Notes under the pieces: model-generated
Seen by the model: the letters and a program-made list of their open reading frames with translations, nothing else
What the model was told of the DNA's origin: nothing
Database searches by the model: none
Position numbers and translations under genes: made by a program
Shown: in pieces, positions 35,850 to 44,850 of the stretch
How the letters are laid out: each line of letters starts with the position of its first letter
How positions within the stretch are numbered: the first letter of the stretch is position 1
Assembly: GCF_019793435.1 (NCBI RefSeq)
Contig: NZ_JAILYH010000018.1
Span: 62,001-126,000, forward strand
Length of the DNA stretch: 64,000 nt
Reading direction: 5' to 3'
Source: Rhizobium redzepovicii
GTDB lineage: Bacteria; Pseudomonadota; Alphaproteobacteria; Rhizobiales; Rhizobiaceae

Positions 35850-36727
35850 CGGCGATATTCCGTCAGTGTGAGATGAGACTTGATGAAGGCGCTGGAGGCG
35901 CTGAGACGATCGCTTTCATCCTCATGAGGTGGGCGCCATTGCGCGAAGGGAACACCGAACCGATCGTCGGTGCGGCGGAAGGGCTCAAGTGATATCGGCC
36001 CTTTATAGCCAACCGCATGCAGGGCGCGGCAGACCGAGACCCAGTCCGTTGCTCCGGTTCCCGGAAAGCCCCGATGGTTCTCGTTCGCCTGGAAATGCAC
36101 GATCCGGGTGCCGCCAAGAAGAATGGCCTCGGCTATCGAGCTTTCCTCCATGTGCATATGGAAGGTATCGAGCATCAGTTGGATCGCGGGGTGGTCAACG
36201 GCATCGAGCAGTTCGATGGCCTGCTGCGTCGTGCACAGCACGTCGCTCTCGAAACGGTTAAGGGGCTCGACGGCCAGCAGAATGCCGGCGGCCTTGGCAT
36301 AGTCGCCGACCTCGCGCAGACCCGCCACGCAGCGCCGCTTGCGGGCAAGGCGTTCTTCTTCCGCCACGGGCTGGGGCGGGCGGCCGGCAAAGACCAGGGG
36401 ATTGCCCGTCAGCGGGCCTCCGACGATTTGCGCGCCAAGCGCCTTGGCACAATCGACCGTGTATTTCAGGTAGTCTATGCCGGCGCGATGGGCGTCTCCC
36501 TCAGCCGAAGAGAGATTGCGCTGCAGATTGACGCGTGCGGCCAGCACGACGCCGAGCCCGGCATCGTCCAGAGCCTTGCGCGCCTCTTTCATGTCGATCT
36601 CGCCGACTTCGGGAACCAGCAGCTCGACGAAATCGTAGCCGTGCTGGCGCATGCGCGTAAAGAGCGGGAAATGCTCGGCCGTGAAAGGCCTTGCATATTG
36701 CATGGAGATCAACCCGATCGGGTTCAT
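35846..36727 (-). CDS. Sugar phosphate isomerase/epimerase (TIM barrel)
   Basis: 293 residues from the ATG at 36727, GAGGAT upstream. It belongs to the xylose-isomerase-like TIM-barrel family: PEVGEIDMKEARKALDDAG, AGILLAVEPLNRFES (metal Glu), IQLMLDTFHMHMEE (metal Asp and His), HFQANENHRGFPG and ISLEPFRR (metal Glu). The metal ligands Glu/Asp/His/Glu are all there. It resembles ketose 3-epimerase and inosose-dehydratase-type enzymes. It lies 52 bp downstream of the permease gene and overlaps the dehydrogenase gene. Confidence 0.9.
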   Translation of the reverse strand: MNPIGLISMQYARPFTAEHFPLFTRMRQHGYDFVELLVPEVGEIDMKEARKALDDAGLGVVLAARVNLQRNLSSAEGDAHRAGIDYLKYTVDCAKALGAQIVGGPLTGNPLVFAGRPPQPVAEEERLARKRRCVAGLREVGDYAKAAGILLAVEPLNRFESDVLCTTQQAIELLDAVDHPAIQLMLDTFHMHMEESSIAEAILLGGTRIVHFQANENHRGFPGTGATDWVSVCRALHAVGYKGPISLEPFRRTDDRFGVPFAQWRPPHEDESDRLSASSAFIKSHLTLTEYRR

Positions 36728-36779
36728 GTGTGTATCCTCTTTCATCGACCGGCCCGGCATTCGCGGAGCGGTATGGTGG

Positions 36780-37613
36780 TCAACCTTTTACGGCACCCTG
36801 GGTCAGCCCGCCGATCAGGCGGCGTTGCACGAGAAGGAAAAGCAGCGTCGCCGGCAAGGCTCCCACGACGGCGCCGGCGGCAAGCAAGCCCCATTCGATC
36901 TGGTATTCGCCGATCAGCGTCTGGATCGCGACGGTCACGGGGCGAACGTTCTTGCCGCCGAGCGTCAGAGCATAGAGATATTCGTTCCAGGCGGTGATGA
37001 AGATGTAAATTCCGGTGGAGATGATGCCGGGCATCATCAGAGGCAACACGACGCGGCGCAATGCCGTCAGCCGCGTGCACCCGTCCGTCATCGCCGCTTC
37101 GTCGAGGCTCCTGGGGATTGCGCCGACATAGCTGGTCAGCATCCAGACGGCAAAGGGAATGGCCGCCGTCGCATTGGCGAGGATCAGCGCGAAATGCGTG
37201 TCGAGGATGTTGAGCTTTCGAAACAGCACGAAAAGCGGCAGGATCAGAAGCACGATCGGGAACATGTTGATCAACAGAAACTGCAGCATGAACGCTTTGC
37301 GTCCTGCGAACCTGAAGCGAGAGAAGGCGTAAGCTGCCGTGACGGAAACCAGCAGTCCGACAACGACGGTGCCTACGGCGATGATCAGGCTGTCCAGCAT
37401 GTTCTTCAGAAATGACGTCTGTTCGATCAGGCGGACGTAATTGTCAAAGCTCCAGCCCGAGGGCGAAATGGAAACGCCTGTGGCACTGAGAACTGCCGTT
37501 GGAGTCAGCGATGTCAAGATCATCCATGCAAAGGGTGCCATGGCGAAGATCACGATTAGGAGAACCGGCAGGTCGGTCGTCAGGATGCGGCGTAAGGTGC
37601 TGGATTTGTTCAT
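36780..37613 (-). CDS. Sugar ABC permease, MalG-type (CUT1)
   Basis: 277 residues with six predicted helices (VLLIVIFAMAPFAWMILTSL, SLIIAVGTVVVGLLVSVTAA, FLLINMFPIVLLILPLFVLF and others). The EAA loop reads SLDEAAMTDGCTRLTALRRV ending VLP, which contacts the ATPase. Its start overlaps the preceding permease gene by 4 bp (ATGA), so the two inner-membrane subunits are made in equal amounts. The ATPase partner is encoded divergently at 41590. Confidence 0.93.
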   Translation of the reverse strand: MNKSSTLRRILTTDLPVLLIVIFAMAPFAWMILTSLTPTAVLSATGVSISPSGWSFDNYVRLIEQTSFLKNMLDSLIIAVGTVVVGLLVSVTAAYAFSRFRFAGRKAFMLQFLLINMFPIVLLILPLFVLFRKLNILDTHFALILANATAAIPFAVWMLTSYVGAIPRSLDEAAMTDGCTRLTALRRVVLPLMMPGIISTGIYIFITAWNEYLYALTLGGKNVRPVTVAIQTLIGEYQIEWGLLAAGAVVGALPATLLFLLVQRRLIGGLTQGAVKG

Positions 37614-38533
37614 CGTTCAACATCGCGCATGGTGCGGGCAAGATAGACGGCGACAAAAGCGCCGAGCAAAAGGGTGAAGGTGACGGCGATGGTGGTGCCG
37701 TAGCCGAAGTCGAGATTCTGACGCGCCTTGATGAAGGCGTAGAGCGGCAGCGTATGGGTGGCATAGCCTGGCCCGCCGCCGGTCATGACGAAAATCACGT
37801 CCATCGAATTGGCGACCCAGATTACCCGCAGCAGGCCGGCCGTCGCCAGAACCGGGCCGATACCCGGCAAGGTGATGTGCACGAATTGCCGCCAGGCGGA
37901 TGCGCCATCGATCGAGGCGGCTTCATACTGGCTTTTCGGAATTCCCTGAAGCCCGGCAAGGATCATCACCGCGAAGAAGGGGAAACCCTGCCACGTCAGC
38001 GTTGCGATGATGGCGTAAAGCGCGACGCCCGGATCGGCGAGCCATGGAACCGCCGTCTGGACGACGTGCAGGTAGAGCAGGATATCGTTGAGGACACCGG
38101 TGTTCGGATCATAGATCCAGCGCCACATCAGTGCGATGACGACGCTTGGCAGCGCCCAGGGGATGATGACAAGGGCGCGCGCCAGCCCGCGCCAGGGAAA
38201 TTCGCGGTTGAGAAGCAGCGCTGTGAGGAGGCCAAGGCCCATTTGCAGCGGCACCGTCAGGCCGATCCAGATCACTGTGTTCCACAGGGCGCTCCAGAAC
38301 ACAGGGTCGTTGAACAATTTGACGTAATTGCCGAATCCGACGAAGCGGCTTGCATTCGGCTTGAACAGGACGAGATCGTAGAAGCTTGTGAAAACGGCCT
38401 GGATCATCGGCAGGAAGACGATCACAGCGGTGACGCAAACAGCCGGTGCCAGCAGCCAATAGGGCATAAAATGCTGGCGTTGCCAGAACGGTTTTACCTT
38501 CTGTTCCCTGGGCGTGGAAACGATCGTCGACAT
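37610..38533 (-). CDS. Sugar ABC permease, MalF-type (CUT1)
   Basis: 307 residues from the ATG at 38533; the frame continues upstream to 38971 but that part is antisense to the binding-protein gene. Helices include YWLLAPAVCVTAVIVFLPMI and ALVIIPWALPSVVIALMW. The EAA motif is SQYEAASIDGASAWRQFVHI, followed by TLPG. It forms the heterodimer with the MalG-type subunit encoded next. Confidence 0.93.
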   Translation of the reverse strand: MSTIVSTPREQKVKPFWQRQHFMPYWLLAPAVCVTAVIVFLPMIQAVFTSFYDLVLFKPNASRFVGFGNYVKLFNDPVFWSALWNTVIWIGLTVPLQMGLGLLTALLLNREFPWRGLARALVIIPWALPSVVIALMWRWIYDPNTGVLNDILLYLHVVQTAVPWLADPGVALYAIIATLTWQGFPFFAVMILAGLQGIPKSQYEAASIDGASAWRQFVHITLPGIGPVLATAGLLRVIWVANSMDVIFVMTGGGPGYATHTLPLYAFIKARQNLDFGYGTTIAVTFTLLLGAFVAVYLARTMRDVER

Positions 38534-38604
38534 GCGAAAATCCTGACTTTCAAATTTACGCGATGGGGTGGCTCCGGTGGATGGTCCACCGGAGCCACGG
38601 GCAT

Positions 38605-39807
38605 TTACTCCGCAAAGAGCGTGTTGAGCTGCTCCATCATCTGCTGCGACGTGGTTTGGCCGGTCAGGGCCTGCTGCATCGCCGTCTGCCAGGCCGTGTT
38701 CACGAATTCGGACGTCCCGGAACTCTGGGGCAGGACGTGGGCGAAGGGCAGGGACTGGACAGTAGCGTCGACGAAGCGGCGTTCGTGAAGCTTCCAATCG
38801 GCTGCCCCGCTTTTCGTCACGGTCATCTGGCCGGTCGCGGTGTTGAAGGCGAAATTGTTTTCGCCTTCCGCCAGGAACGAGATCCATTTCCAGGATGCAT
38901 CCTTGACCGAGGACGACGAGAAGACGGCAAGCGACTCGTCGCCATAGGACGTCCACTGCTTGCCGCCGCATTTCGGCACCGGTACCGCCGAAACCTTGTC
39001 GCCCAGAGCGGCAACCAGATCCTTGGACGAGCCGATATGATGGATCGTCATCGCCGTCTTGCCGGTTTTGAAGGCCGCGATGATTTCCTGGAAACCGTCA
39101 TTCGGCGCCGATGGCGGAATGACCTTGTCTTTCTGGAACAAGTCGATCAGCCATTGATTGGCGGCCACGGCTTCTGGCGTCGTCAGGCCGCCGGGCTTCA
39201 GTTCGGCGCCTTTCGAAAATACGAAAGCGCCCCACTGATCCCAGCCACCCTTGCCCCCACGCAGGCCGAAGCCGTAGGTGTCGGGCGCCTTGGTCAGCTT
39301 GATCGCCGCCTCGCGGAAATCCTCGCAAGTCGTCGGCGGCTTGAGACCGGCCGCTTCAAACAGATCGGCGCGGTAATAGAGGTAGAGCACCACATACTGG
39401 ATCGGCAGGTAATATTGCTGGCCATCGGCGCCCTTGTTCAGTTCGAGCAGATTGTCGAGAAGATCTGCCTTGCCCTGCCACGCGTTGATGCGGTCGCCGA
39501 TCGGCTCCAGCGCGCCCATTTCAAGAAGGCGCGGCTGCGCGAAAAGTTTGACCATGGCCGCATCGGGTGCGTTGCCGCCGACAAGGGCCGTGTAGAGATT
39601 GTCGTAGTAACTGTTCCAGGGAACGTTTTCGGCCTCGATCTTGATGTCGGGATTGGCTTTTTCGAATTTGGCTACCAGATCGGACATCGGGTTTGCGGGG
39701 TTGTCGAAGTGGTACCAGAAGCGGACTGTCTCTGCGGCCCGTGCTGGATTGAGCGCAAGGGAGGCAGCCATCGCCGCGCCCAAGGCCAGTTTCCTCAAGA
39801 GTTTCAT
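38605..39807 (-). CDS. Extracellular solute-binding protein (CUT1, family 1)
   Basis: 400 residues from the ATG at 39807 with GGAGGAG 9 bp upstream. Signal peptide: KLALGAAMAASLALNPARA-AE. The mature protein begins TVRFWYHFDNPANPMSDLVAKF, the usual N-terminal lobe of type-2 sugar-binding proteins; ADLFEAAGLKPPTTCEDFRE and TGKTAMTIHH are further family marks. It binds the sugar in the periplasm. An aromatic, acid-rich mature chain is consistent with carbohydrate binding but does not reveal which sugar. Confidence 0.93.
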   Translation of the reverse strand: MKLLRKLALGAAMAASLALNPARAAETVRFWYHFDNPANPMSDLVAKFEKANPDIKIEAENVPWNSYYDNLYTALVGGNAPDAAMVKLFAQPRLLEMGALEPIGDRINAWQGKADLLDNLLELNKGADGQQYYLPIQYVVLYLYYRADLFEAAGLKPPTTCEDFREAAIKLTKAPDTYGFGLRGGKGGWDQWGAFVFSKGAELKPGGLTTPEAVAANQWLIDLFQKDKVIPPSAPNDGFQEIIAAFKTGKTAMTIHHIGSSKDLVAALGDKVSAVPVPKCGGKQWTSYGDESLAVFSSSSVKDASWKWISFLAEGENNFAFNTATGQMTVTKSGAADWKLHERRFVDATVQSLPFAHVLPQSSGTSEFVNTAWQTAMQQALTGQTTSQQMMEQLNTLFAE

Positions 39808-39837
39808 TGCCTTTATCTCCTCCAGTTTCAGCAATTC

Positions 39838-40818
39838 TCACGTTCTGTTCTTCAAAGCCCTCGCCGCTGCACCGGCCGAGCGCAACGCCTCCCGCGCTGC
39901 CTCAAGCTCATTGGTGTTTTGCAGAAAGCCGTGCGTGACCCCAGCAACGATGTGGATAGGGTCATTGCGATGCAGTTCCCTGAGGCGCGCATGAAGCGCC
40001 ATCGTATCTGAAAAGAGCGGATCGACCCCCGCAGCCATCAGATAGAGCGGTGGCAACCTCGACAACGCGTCATCCGTTGCCACCAGTGGACAGGCAAGTT
40101 CATCAGAAGCGATTGCCTGCTCACCTGCATACCAATTCCAATAGCGGCGCATCCGCTCCGTCGTCAGGCCGGGTCCGGTTTCGAAGCGCTGATAGGACTC
40201 GCCGGAGAGATCGCACCGATAACAGCCGTAAAATAGCAGTCCGCCGTCAGGAAGGGCGCGGTCGTCGCGCAATTCATGCAGGATTGCGGCAAGCGCCAGA
40301 TTGGCGCCAGCGGAATCGCCCGCGATAAGAAGAGGCCGGCAATCGACACCTTCGATTTTGCCGTCCAGCACGGCCCGAAGACATGCGACCGTATCAAGCA
40401 ACCCGGCCGGGAAGGGGTTTTCCGGCGCCAACCGATAATCCGGCATGACAATGGTCATCCGCGCTTCCGCGGCCAAGACGCGTGCTAAACGTTCATGTGT
40501 TTCTGGGCTGCAAAAGGCAAAACCGCCGCCATGCACGAAAAATATGACGCCGCCTTCGGCATCCGCCGGCGATAGGATACGCATGCGGCAGGGGTGAGAA
40601 CCAAGTCCACTGTCGGCAGCGATCCACACCTGCCGGTCTACCGCCATCGGCGGCAGGTTGACGTTCCAGCGCTCGTTGTTGCGTGCCGACTGCGCACGGC
40701 CCTCGGCAGCTGGCAGGAGTGTCGGATCGGTCTGCGGACCCGTGTCGGCCGCAACCCTCGCCCACAGGGCCTGCATCTCGGCCGACAGCACTCCGGGATC
40801 TGCCGCGACCGCACTCAC
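39838..40818 (-). CDS. Alpha/beta hydrolase of the hormone-sensitive lipase family
   Basis: 326 residues. Oxyanion motif FFVHGGGFAF, nucleophile elbow IAGDSAGANLAL (Ser), acid in AGVDPLFSD and the His in VAGVTHGFL. No signal peptide, so cytoplasmic. The GntR gene upstream overlaps it by 4 bp and the binding-protein gene is 30 bp downstream. In a sugar operon it may remove acyl groups from an imported acylated sugar or open a lactone; this is inference. Confidence 0.9.
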   Translation of the reverse strand: MSAVAADPGVLSAEMQALWARVAADTGPQTDPTLLPAAEGRAQSARNNERWNVNLPPMAVDRQVWIAADSGLGSHPCRMRILSPADAEGGVIFFVHGGGFAFCSPETHERLARVLAAEARMTIVMPDYRLAPENPFPAGLLDTVACLRAVLDGKIEGVDCRPLLIAGDSAGANLALAAILHELRDDRALPDGGLLFYGCYRCDLSGESYQRFETGPGLTTERMRRYWNWYAGEQAIASDELACPLVATDDALSRLPPLYLMAAGVDPLFSDTMALHARLRELHRNDPIHIVAGVTHGFLQNTNELEAAREALRSAGAAARALKNRT

Positions 40819-41492
40819 TGGTTCGCATCCGGAAAAACATCGGGACCTAAGTCGACGATCGTCGCGATATGGTGACGCATGACAGCGGTGGCATTAGCAA
40901 TGTCGCCGCTTTCGATGGCGTCTATGATGCTGCGATGGCGCAACGCCGTCGCGCGAAGGTCGCGCGCCGAGCGGCTCCTCGATATCTTGAAGCGGTGGTT
41001 GTGTACGAGGCACCGGTGCAAGATCGGATCGAGGGCCGGAAGATTGGCGGCTTCGAGAATGCGCCGATGGAAATCCCGGTCGATTGCCGCGAGATGAAGT
41101 TCATCGTCGCCCTCGGCCGCGGCCACCATATCGTCGAGCATTGCGTTCAAATCTGCGATCAACGCCTTGCCGAGCGACCGCATCGTCCGAGGAAGACCAC
41201 TGCACTCGATGTGGGTGCGCAAGCGGAACATCTCCACCGCCTCATCCGCGGTGCATTCGGAAACCTGGGTCCCGCGATGACCCTGGCGCCGAACGAGGCC
41301 TTCCTCCTGAAGCTGCAGCAGCGCTTCGCGAACAGTTCCCTGGCTGCATTGAAAATGCGCTGCGAGGTCGAGTTCCGTCAGACCGGTTCCGGCCGCAAGG
41401 TTCCCCAGCATGATGTCGCGCTTCAGCGCATTGAAGGCGAGCGAAGCCTTGGGCGGCTTGGTGACCGTGGGCCTGGGGGAAAAATATGCCAT
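40815..41492 (-). CDS. GntR-family regulator (FCD subgroup)
   Basis: 225 residues from the ATG at 41492. N-terminal winged helix (ALKRDIMLGNLAAGTGLTEL, CSQGTVREALLQLQEEGLVR) and an FCD effector domain with metal-type residues (DRDFHRRILEAANLPAL, HRSIIDAIESGD, HHIATIV). It is the first gene of the leftward operon and so probably autoregulated. It faces the ATPase gene across 97 bp containing the 26-bp near-palindrome at 41529-41554. The ligand is likely the sugar or sugar acid handled by this operon. Confidence 0.92.
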   Translation of the reverse strand: MAYFSPRPTVTKPPKASLAFNALKRDIMLGNLAAGTGLTELDLAAHFQCSQGTVREALLQLQEEGLVRRQGHRGTQVSECTADEAVEMFRLRTHIECSGLPRTMRSLGKALIADLNAMLDDMVAAAEGDDELHLAAIDRDFHRRILEAANLPALDPILHRCLVHNHRFKISRSRSARDLRATALRHRSIIDAIESGDIANATAVMRHHIATIVDLGPDVFPDANQ

Positions 41493-41528
41493 TGATCGAA
41501 CCTGTTGCCGATTGCATCTCGCTTGTCT

Positions 41529-41554
41529 TATCGTTATCAATAATGATATCGATA
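41529..41554. promoter_or_regulatory. 26-bp near-palindromic operator between gntR and the ATPase gene
   Basis: The left arm TATCGTTATCAAT and right arm AATGATATCGATA match at 11 of 13 paired positions. The site is 36 bp from the GntR start and 35 bp from the ATPase start, so it is central to both promoters. The position and symmetry point to the binding site of the GntR protein. Confidence 0.65.
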
Positions 41555-41589
41555 ATGGCCGTCAAGGCGAAAAGACATGGAGGAACGTC

Positions 41590-42651
41590 GTGACCGGCAT
41601 CACGCTCAACAAGATCAGCAAATCCTACGGGGAACTGCAGGTTATCCACGATATCGACATCGATATCGCCAGCGGCGAATTTCTCGTGCTGGTCGGGCCT
41701 TCCGGCTGCGGCAAGTCCACTCTGCTGCGGATGATCGCTGGGCTCGAAGATATAACGGGAGGCGAACTTGCTATCGGCGGCGCCACGGTCAACACGTTAT
41801 CGCCCGCCGAGCGCAACATCGCCATGGTATTTCAGGACTATGCGCTCTATCCGCACATGACGGTTGAAGACAACATGTCGTTTGGCCTCAAGATGCGTGG
41901 TGCGGCATCGGACGAAATCGACAGGCGGGTCGAAAACGCTGCCAACGTCCTCAAGATCAAGGATTTCCTCAAGCGCCGTCCTGCCCAATTGTCTGGCGGC
42001 CAACGCCAGCGTGTCGCCATGGGCCGCGCGATCGTTCGAGAGCCGGCGGCGTTTCTGTTCGACGAACCGCTCTCCAATCTCGATGCCTCCCTGCGCGTTG
42101 AAATGCGTCTGGAGATCGCCAAGCTTCACAATCGCATGAAGGCAACCACGGTCTACGTCACCCATGACCAGGTCGAGGCCATGACCTTGGCTGACAGGAT
42201 CGCGGTGATGAACGCTGGCGTGGTCGAGCAGATCGGCAAGCCCCTGGATCTCTATCGCAAACCAGCAAGTCTTTTCGTGGCGCGCTTCATCGGCAGCCCG
42301 ACGATGAACACAATCGACGCAGCGCCTGCAGACGGTAATTCGATCACCGTGCTCGGACACCAGATCGAGATCGCGGAACATGGTGGTCGTGCGGCATCGA
42401 TCGTATTTGGCATTCGACCGGAAGATCTCACCCGTTGTTCACCCGAGGAGGCATGGTTTTCGGGAGAGGTGTCTGTTGCAGAACGTCTCGGAAGTCACAC
42501 CTACGCGTATGTCGAGATCGGAGACGCTCGCATGCTGACGGTGGAACTGCCCCGCGAAACGGACATCGCCGTCGGAGAAAAGATCCATCTGAAGGGTTAT
42601 GCCGGAGCAATCCATCTCTTCGACAAATCGACAGGGCGACGTCTGAACTAG
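41590..42651 (+). CDS. Sugar ABC transporter ATPase (MalK/UgpC type)
   Basis: 353 residues from the GTG at 41590, chosen for the GGAGGA 6 bp upstream; the open frame reaches further into the GntR gene. Walker A GPSGCGKSTLL, Q-loop MVFQDYALYPHM, signature LSGGQRQRVAMGRA, Walker B FLFDEPLSNLDA, switch VTHDQ, then a C-terminal regulatory TOBE-type part (FGIRPEDLTRC). It energises the CUT1 permeases encoded in the divergent operon. Placing the ATPase on the other side of the operator is unusual but gives co-regulation. Confidence 0.93.
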   Translation: MTGITLNKISKSYGELQVIHDIDIDIASGEFLVLVGPSGCGKSTLLRMIAGLEDITGGELAIGGATVNTLSPAERNIAMVFQDYALYPHMTVEDNMSFGLKMRGAASDEIDRRVENAANVLKIKDFLKRRPAQLSGGQRQRVAMGRAIVREPAAFLFDEPLSNLDASLRVEMRLEIAKLHNRMKATTVYVTHDQVEAMTLADRIAVMNAGVVEQIGKPLDLYRKPASLFVARFIGSPTMNTIDAAPADGNSITVLGHQIEIAEHGGRAASIVFGIRPEDLTRCSPEEAWFSGEVSVAERLGSHTYAYVEIGDARMLTVELPRETDIAVGEKIHLKGYAGAIHLFDKSTGRRLN

Positions 42652-42749
42652 CTGCAATGCCTGACGTTCGTCGAATGTGACCCACTTGTGCAGCCGCAGG
42701 CGACATCGCTGCGCCCGCCAACCTTCCAAGGGCTGATCGATCCACCGCT

Positions 42750-43050
42750 TTAGACGCGCCCAGTCTTGCCGGGCTGGCTCGCTCAAAACGAGGCCATGTC
42801 CCGGGCGGGTCGGCGCATGGGCGAAACCATCGCGGACGTCTATTGGCTGCTCTACGAGATGATCGAAATTCTGGAATGAACATTCGAGCCACTCGACCTC
42901 CGGAAGTGCGACAGCCATGTGGACGCCGGCTTCCAGGAAAGCGTTGCCGAGGCTGACCGGGATGCCGAGTTCAGCTGCGAGCCAGCCGATCTGCATGACA
43001 TCCGTCACCTGGCCATGAACATTGAGCGGTATTGCCAAGTTGTTTGACTT
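42750..43050 (-). pseudogene. C-terminal piece of an enolase-superfamily (mandelate racemase type) enzyme
   Basis: On the minus strand the frame reads QVTDVMQIGWLAAELGIPVS, GNAFLEAGVHMAVALPEVEW, LECSFQNFDHLVEQPIDVRDGFAHAP and RPGHGLVLSE, the C-terminal barrel end of sugar-acid dehydratases. The N terminus is replaced by the IS6 remnant at 43094 and no start remains. It may be the leftover dehydratase of the neighbouring sugar locus. Confidence 0.7.
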
Positions 43051-43093
43051 GTCTGCGTCGGCTATTCGAGCCCGGATGAATATCCCGTGCCAA

Positions 43094-43696
43094 ATGCCGC
43101 GCCTGAAAGGCTTTCGCTTTGCCCGTGAAATCATCGCCTATGCGGTATGGGCTTATCATCGCTTCGCGCTGAGCACCGCCGACGTGGAAGACCTGCTTGC
43201 CGAACGCGGTGTCGTTGTCAGCGGGAAGCAATCCGGCTTTGGGTCAATCGCTTCGGGCGGCATTTTGCAGTCTGTGTCCGGCGAGATCGACCTGCGCCTC
43301 GCGATAAATGTGTGCTCGACATTCTGGTTCAGCCACGTCGGGATGCGAAGGCCGCAAGGCGTTTCCTGCGCGGTTTGGTTGCTCGGTTCGGCATGCCAAG
43401 GGTTGTCGTTACGGACAAACTCCGCAGCTACATCAAGCCGATCCGAACCCCTCGCGGCCGAGCATCGGGCGCACAAAGGACTCAATAGTGCGGTCGAAGT
43501 CTCGCACAGGCCGACACGAAAGCGGGAGAAGATATTCGGCAGGTTCAAGTCACCGCGGCAAGCACAGAGGTTTCTCGCTGCCCACCGCCGGGTCAATCTG
43601 ATCTTCCGGCCCCACCGCCACAAAATCACGCCGCGTCTTGCCGTCACGCCAGGGCGGATGCGTTTGCCCTCTGGCATGACTATACCGCGGAAATGA
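43094..43696 (+). pseudogene. IS6-family transposase, frameshifted and internally deleted
   Basis: Pieces in order: MPRLKGFRFAREIIAYAVWA and YHRFALSTADVEDLLAERGV in one frame, EAIRLWVNRFGRHFAVCVRR and VLDILVQPRRDAKAARRFLR, ITDKLRSY-like VVTDKLRSYIKPIRT in another, then HRAHKGLNSAVEVSHRPTRK and REKIFGRFKSPRQAQRFLAA back in the first. A deletion removed the segment with the first catalytic Asp (between RPAPRDK and CVLDILVQ). It cannot transpose. The insertion truncated the enolase-superfamily gene beside it. Confidence 0.85.
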
Positions 43697-44009
43697 CCGC
43701 CTGAGCTTAGTCCAGCTGATCGCGCGCAACTTGCTTCAAACAACTTGGCGATACCATTCAGAGTGATCCCGGAAAACTGAGGTGTGGTAACTCCAGTCTC
43801 CTAAATCCGCTCCGAATGGACAACCTCCGGAAAGCTCACATCTAGGACGTCGACGCTGAAGACGTTCTCGACGCCAAGGCCAGCTTTCTCGCTCGAGCCA
43901 GGCCGGTTTTGTCGGCGAAAGCCGTAGAGAAGGGATATATAGTTTCAGAGGTCGGTCTTTCGGTTCACGGCGATCCAACGACTGTCCGTTCAAACGGCCG
44001 TCGGTTCAG
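43697..44009. other. Gap with no supported gene
   Basis: About 310 bp between the IS6 relic and the YD-repeat-like secreted protein gene. Frames on both strands are short, lack binding sites and have no recognisable motif. Confidence 0.4.
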
Positions 44010-44381
44010 CTATTTGGCCGCGTGCCAAACTCCCCCAACGCCATCGCCGTTGGCTTCACCGGCTTTCTTATCCTCGACATAGGTGTATAGCGGCTTGCCC
44101 TCGTAGGCCCACATCTCCTTGCCATCCGCAGCCTTGACTAGAGTCCATTCGCCTTCTGCCTTGGCCTTGGCTCCAGCGTGGAACGCCGGCCACTTCTTCA
44201 GGCAATCCTCATCGCAATTGGATTTTCCTTTTGTATCTTTGTCGAAGGTGTAAAGGACCATGCCTTTTTCAGTAGCCAGGACCTTGCCCATTTTCGTATC
44301 CACCATCTTGGCAGGCTCGGCCGCAAAAGCAGACCCAGTTAAAGCAGTTAACGCACCTAAGGCGATCAATATCGTTCTCAT
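44010..44381 (-). CDS. Secreted repeat protein (PF03640 family)
   Basis: 123 residues from the ATG at 44381. Signal peptide residues 1-20 (TILIALGALTALTGSAFA-AE). The mature part contains two family repeats: GKVLATEKGMVLYTFDKDT...CDEDCLKKWPAF and KEMWAYEGKPLYTYVEDKKAGE, ending GGVWHAAK. The family is periplasmic or lipoprotein-like and of unknown function. Two Cys (NCDEDC) could form a disulphide or bind metal. It stands alone. Confidence 0.85.
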   Translation of the reverse strand: MRTILIALGALTALTGSAFAAEPAKMVDTKMGKVLATEKGMVLYTFDKDTKGKSNCDEDCLKKWPAFHAGAKAKAEGEWTLVKAADGKEMWAYEGKPLYTYVEDKKAGEANGDGVGGVWHAAK

Positions 44382-44665
44382 GATTTTTCTCCCATTCGGC
44401 AGTGCCCGCGGAATGCCAGCAGCACCCGATCTAACTGACACAAACGCCCAACTATGAAAGCAGTTCCGTCCACGGGGGACGAACACGACAGGCCCGTAAA
44501 GGTTATAGCTCCGCGGCGCGCCGATATCGTTAAAAAACTCTATGGATTAGTCGCTTAACCCGTCGTTTAGGCCTGTTGGGCGGGGAGTTGTTATTTGCCC
44601 TGCGCCTGTGCGCAAGGTATCGATTTATGCCACTCTTATACAGCGATGCCGCCGTGCAGCGACCT

Positions 44666-44850
44666 TTATAATGTCCGTTTGGCCAGTCTCCTGAGGTTTG
44701 GGGCGGTTGCCGCAAGCAGGAATTCATCTGGCGCGCCGCACGGACCTCGCAGCCTCAAACGGGGCATCCGTAGAATGCGTTTCAAGTGTGCAAGGAGCAT
44801 CTCGACCTTCTTGTGACGATGCCGGGACTGCTCATATTCTGGCGTGGCAC
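44666..44850 (-). pseudogene. IS1182-type transposase C-terminal relic
   Basis: The minus-strand frame reads HKKVEMLLAHLKRILRMPRL then RLRGPCGAPDEFLLAATAPN and LRRLAKRTL before its stop, the characteristic C-terminal end of IS1182-like transposases. The rest of the enzyme is missing; the sequence up to 45164 has no other supported gene. Confidence 0.7.

Noticed and set aside
37499..38788. 429-codon open frame on the plus strand
   Set aside because: Antisense to the MalF-type permease gene; rich in Gln, His and Arg as typical for the reverse of membrane-protein codons.
38563..40011. 482-codon open frame on the plus strand
   Set aside because: Antisense to the CUT1 binding-protein gene and the esterase end; no domain, arginine-rich shadow composition.
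42439..43134. Full 231-codon minus-strand frame as one gene
   Set aside because: Only the central part (about 42750-43050) resembles a protein family; the ends are antisense to the ABC ATPase and the IS6 relic.
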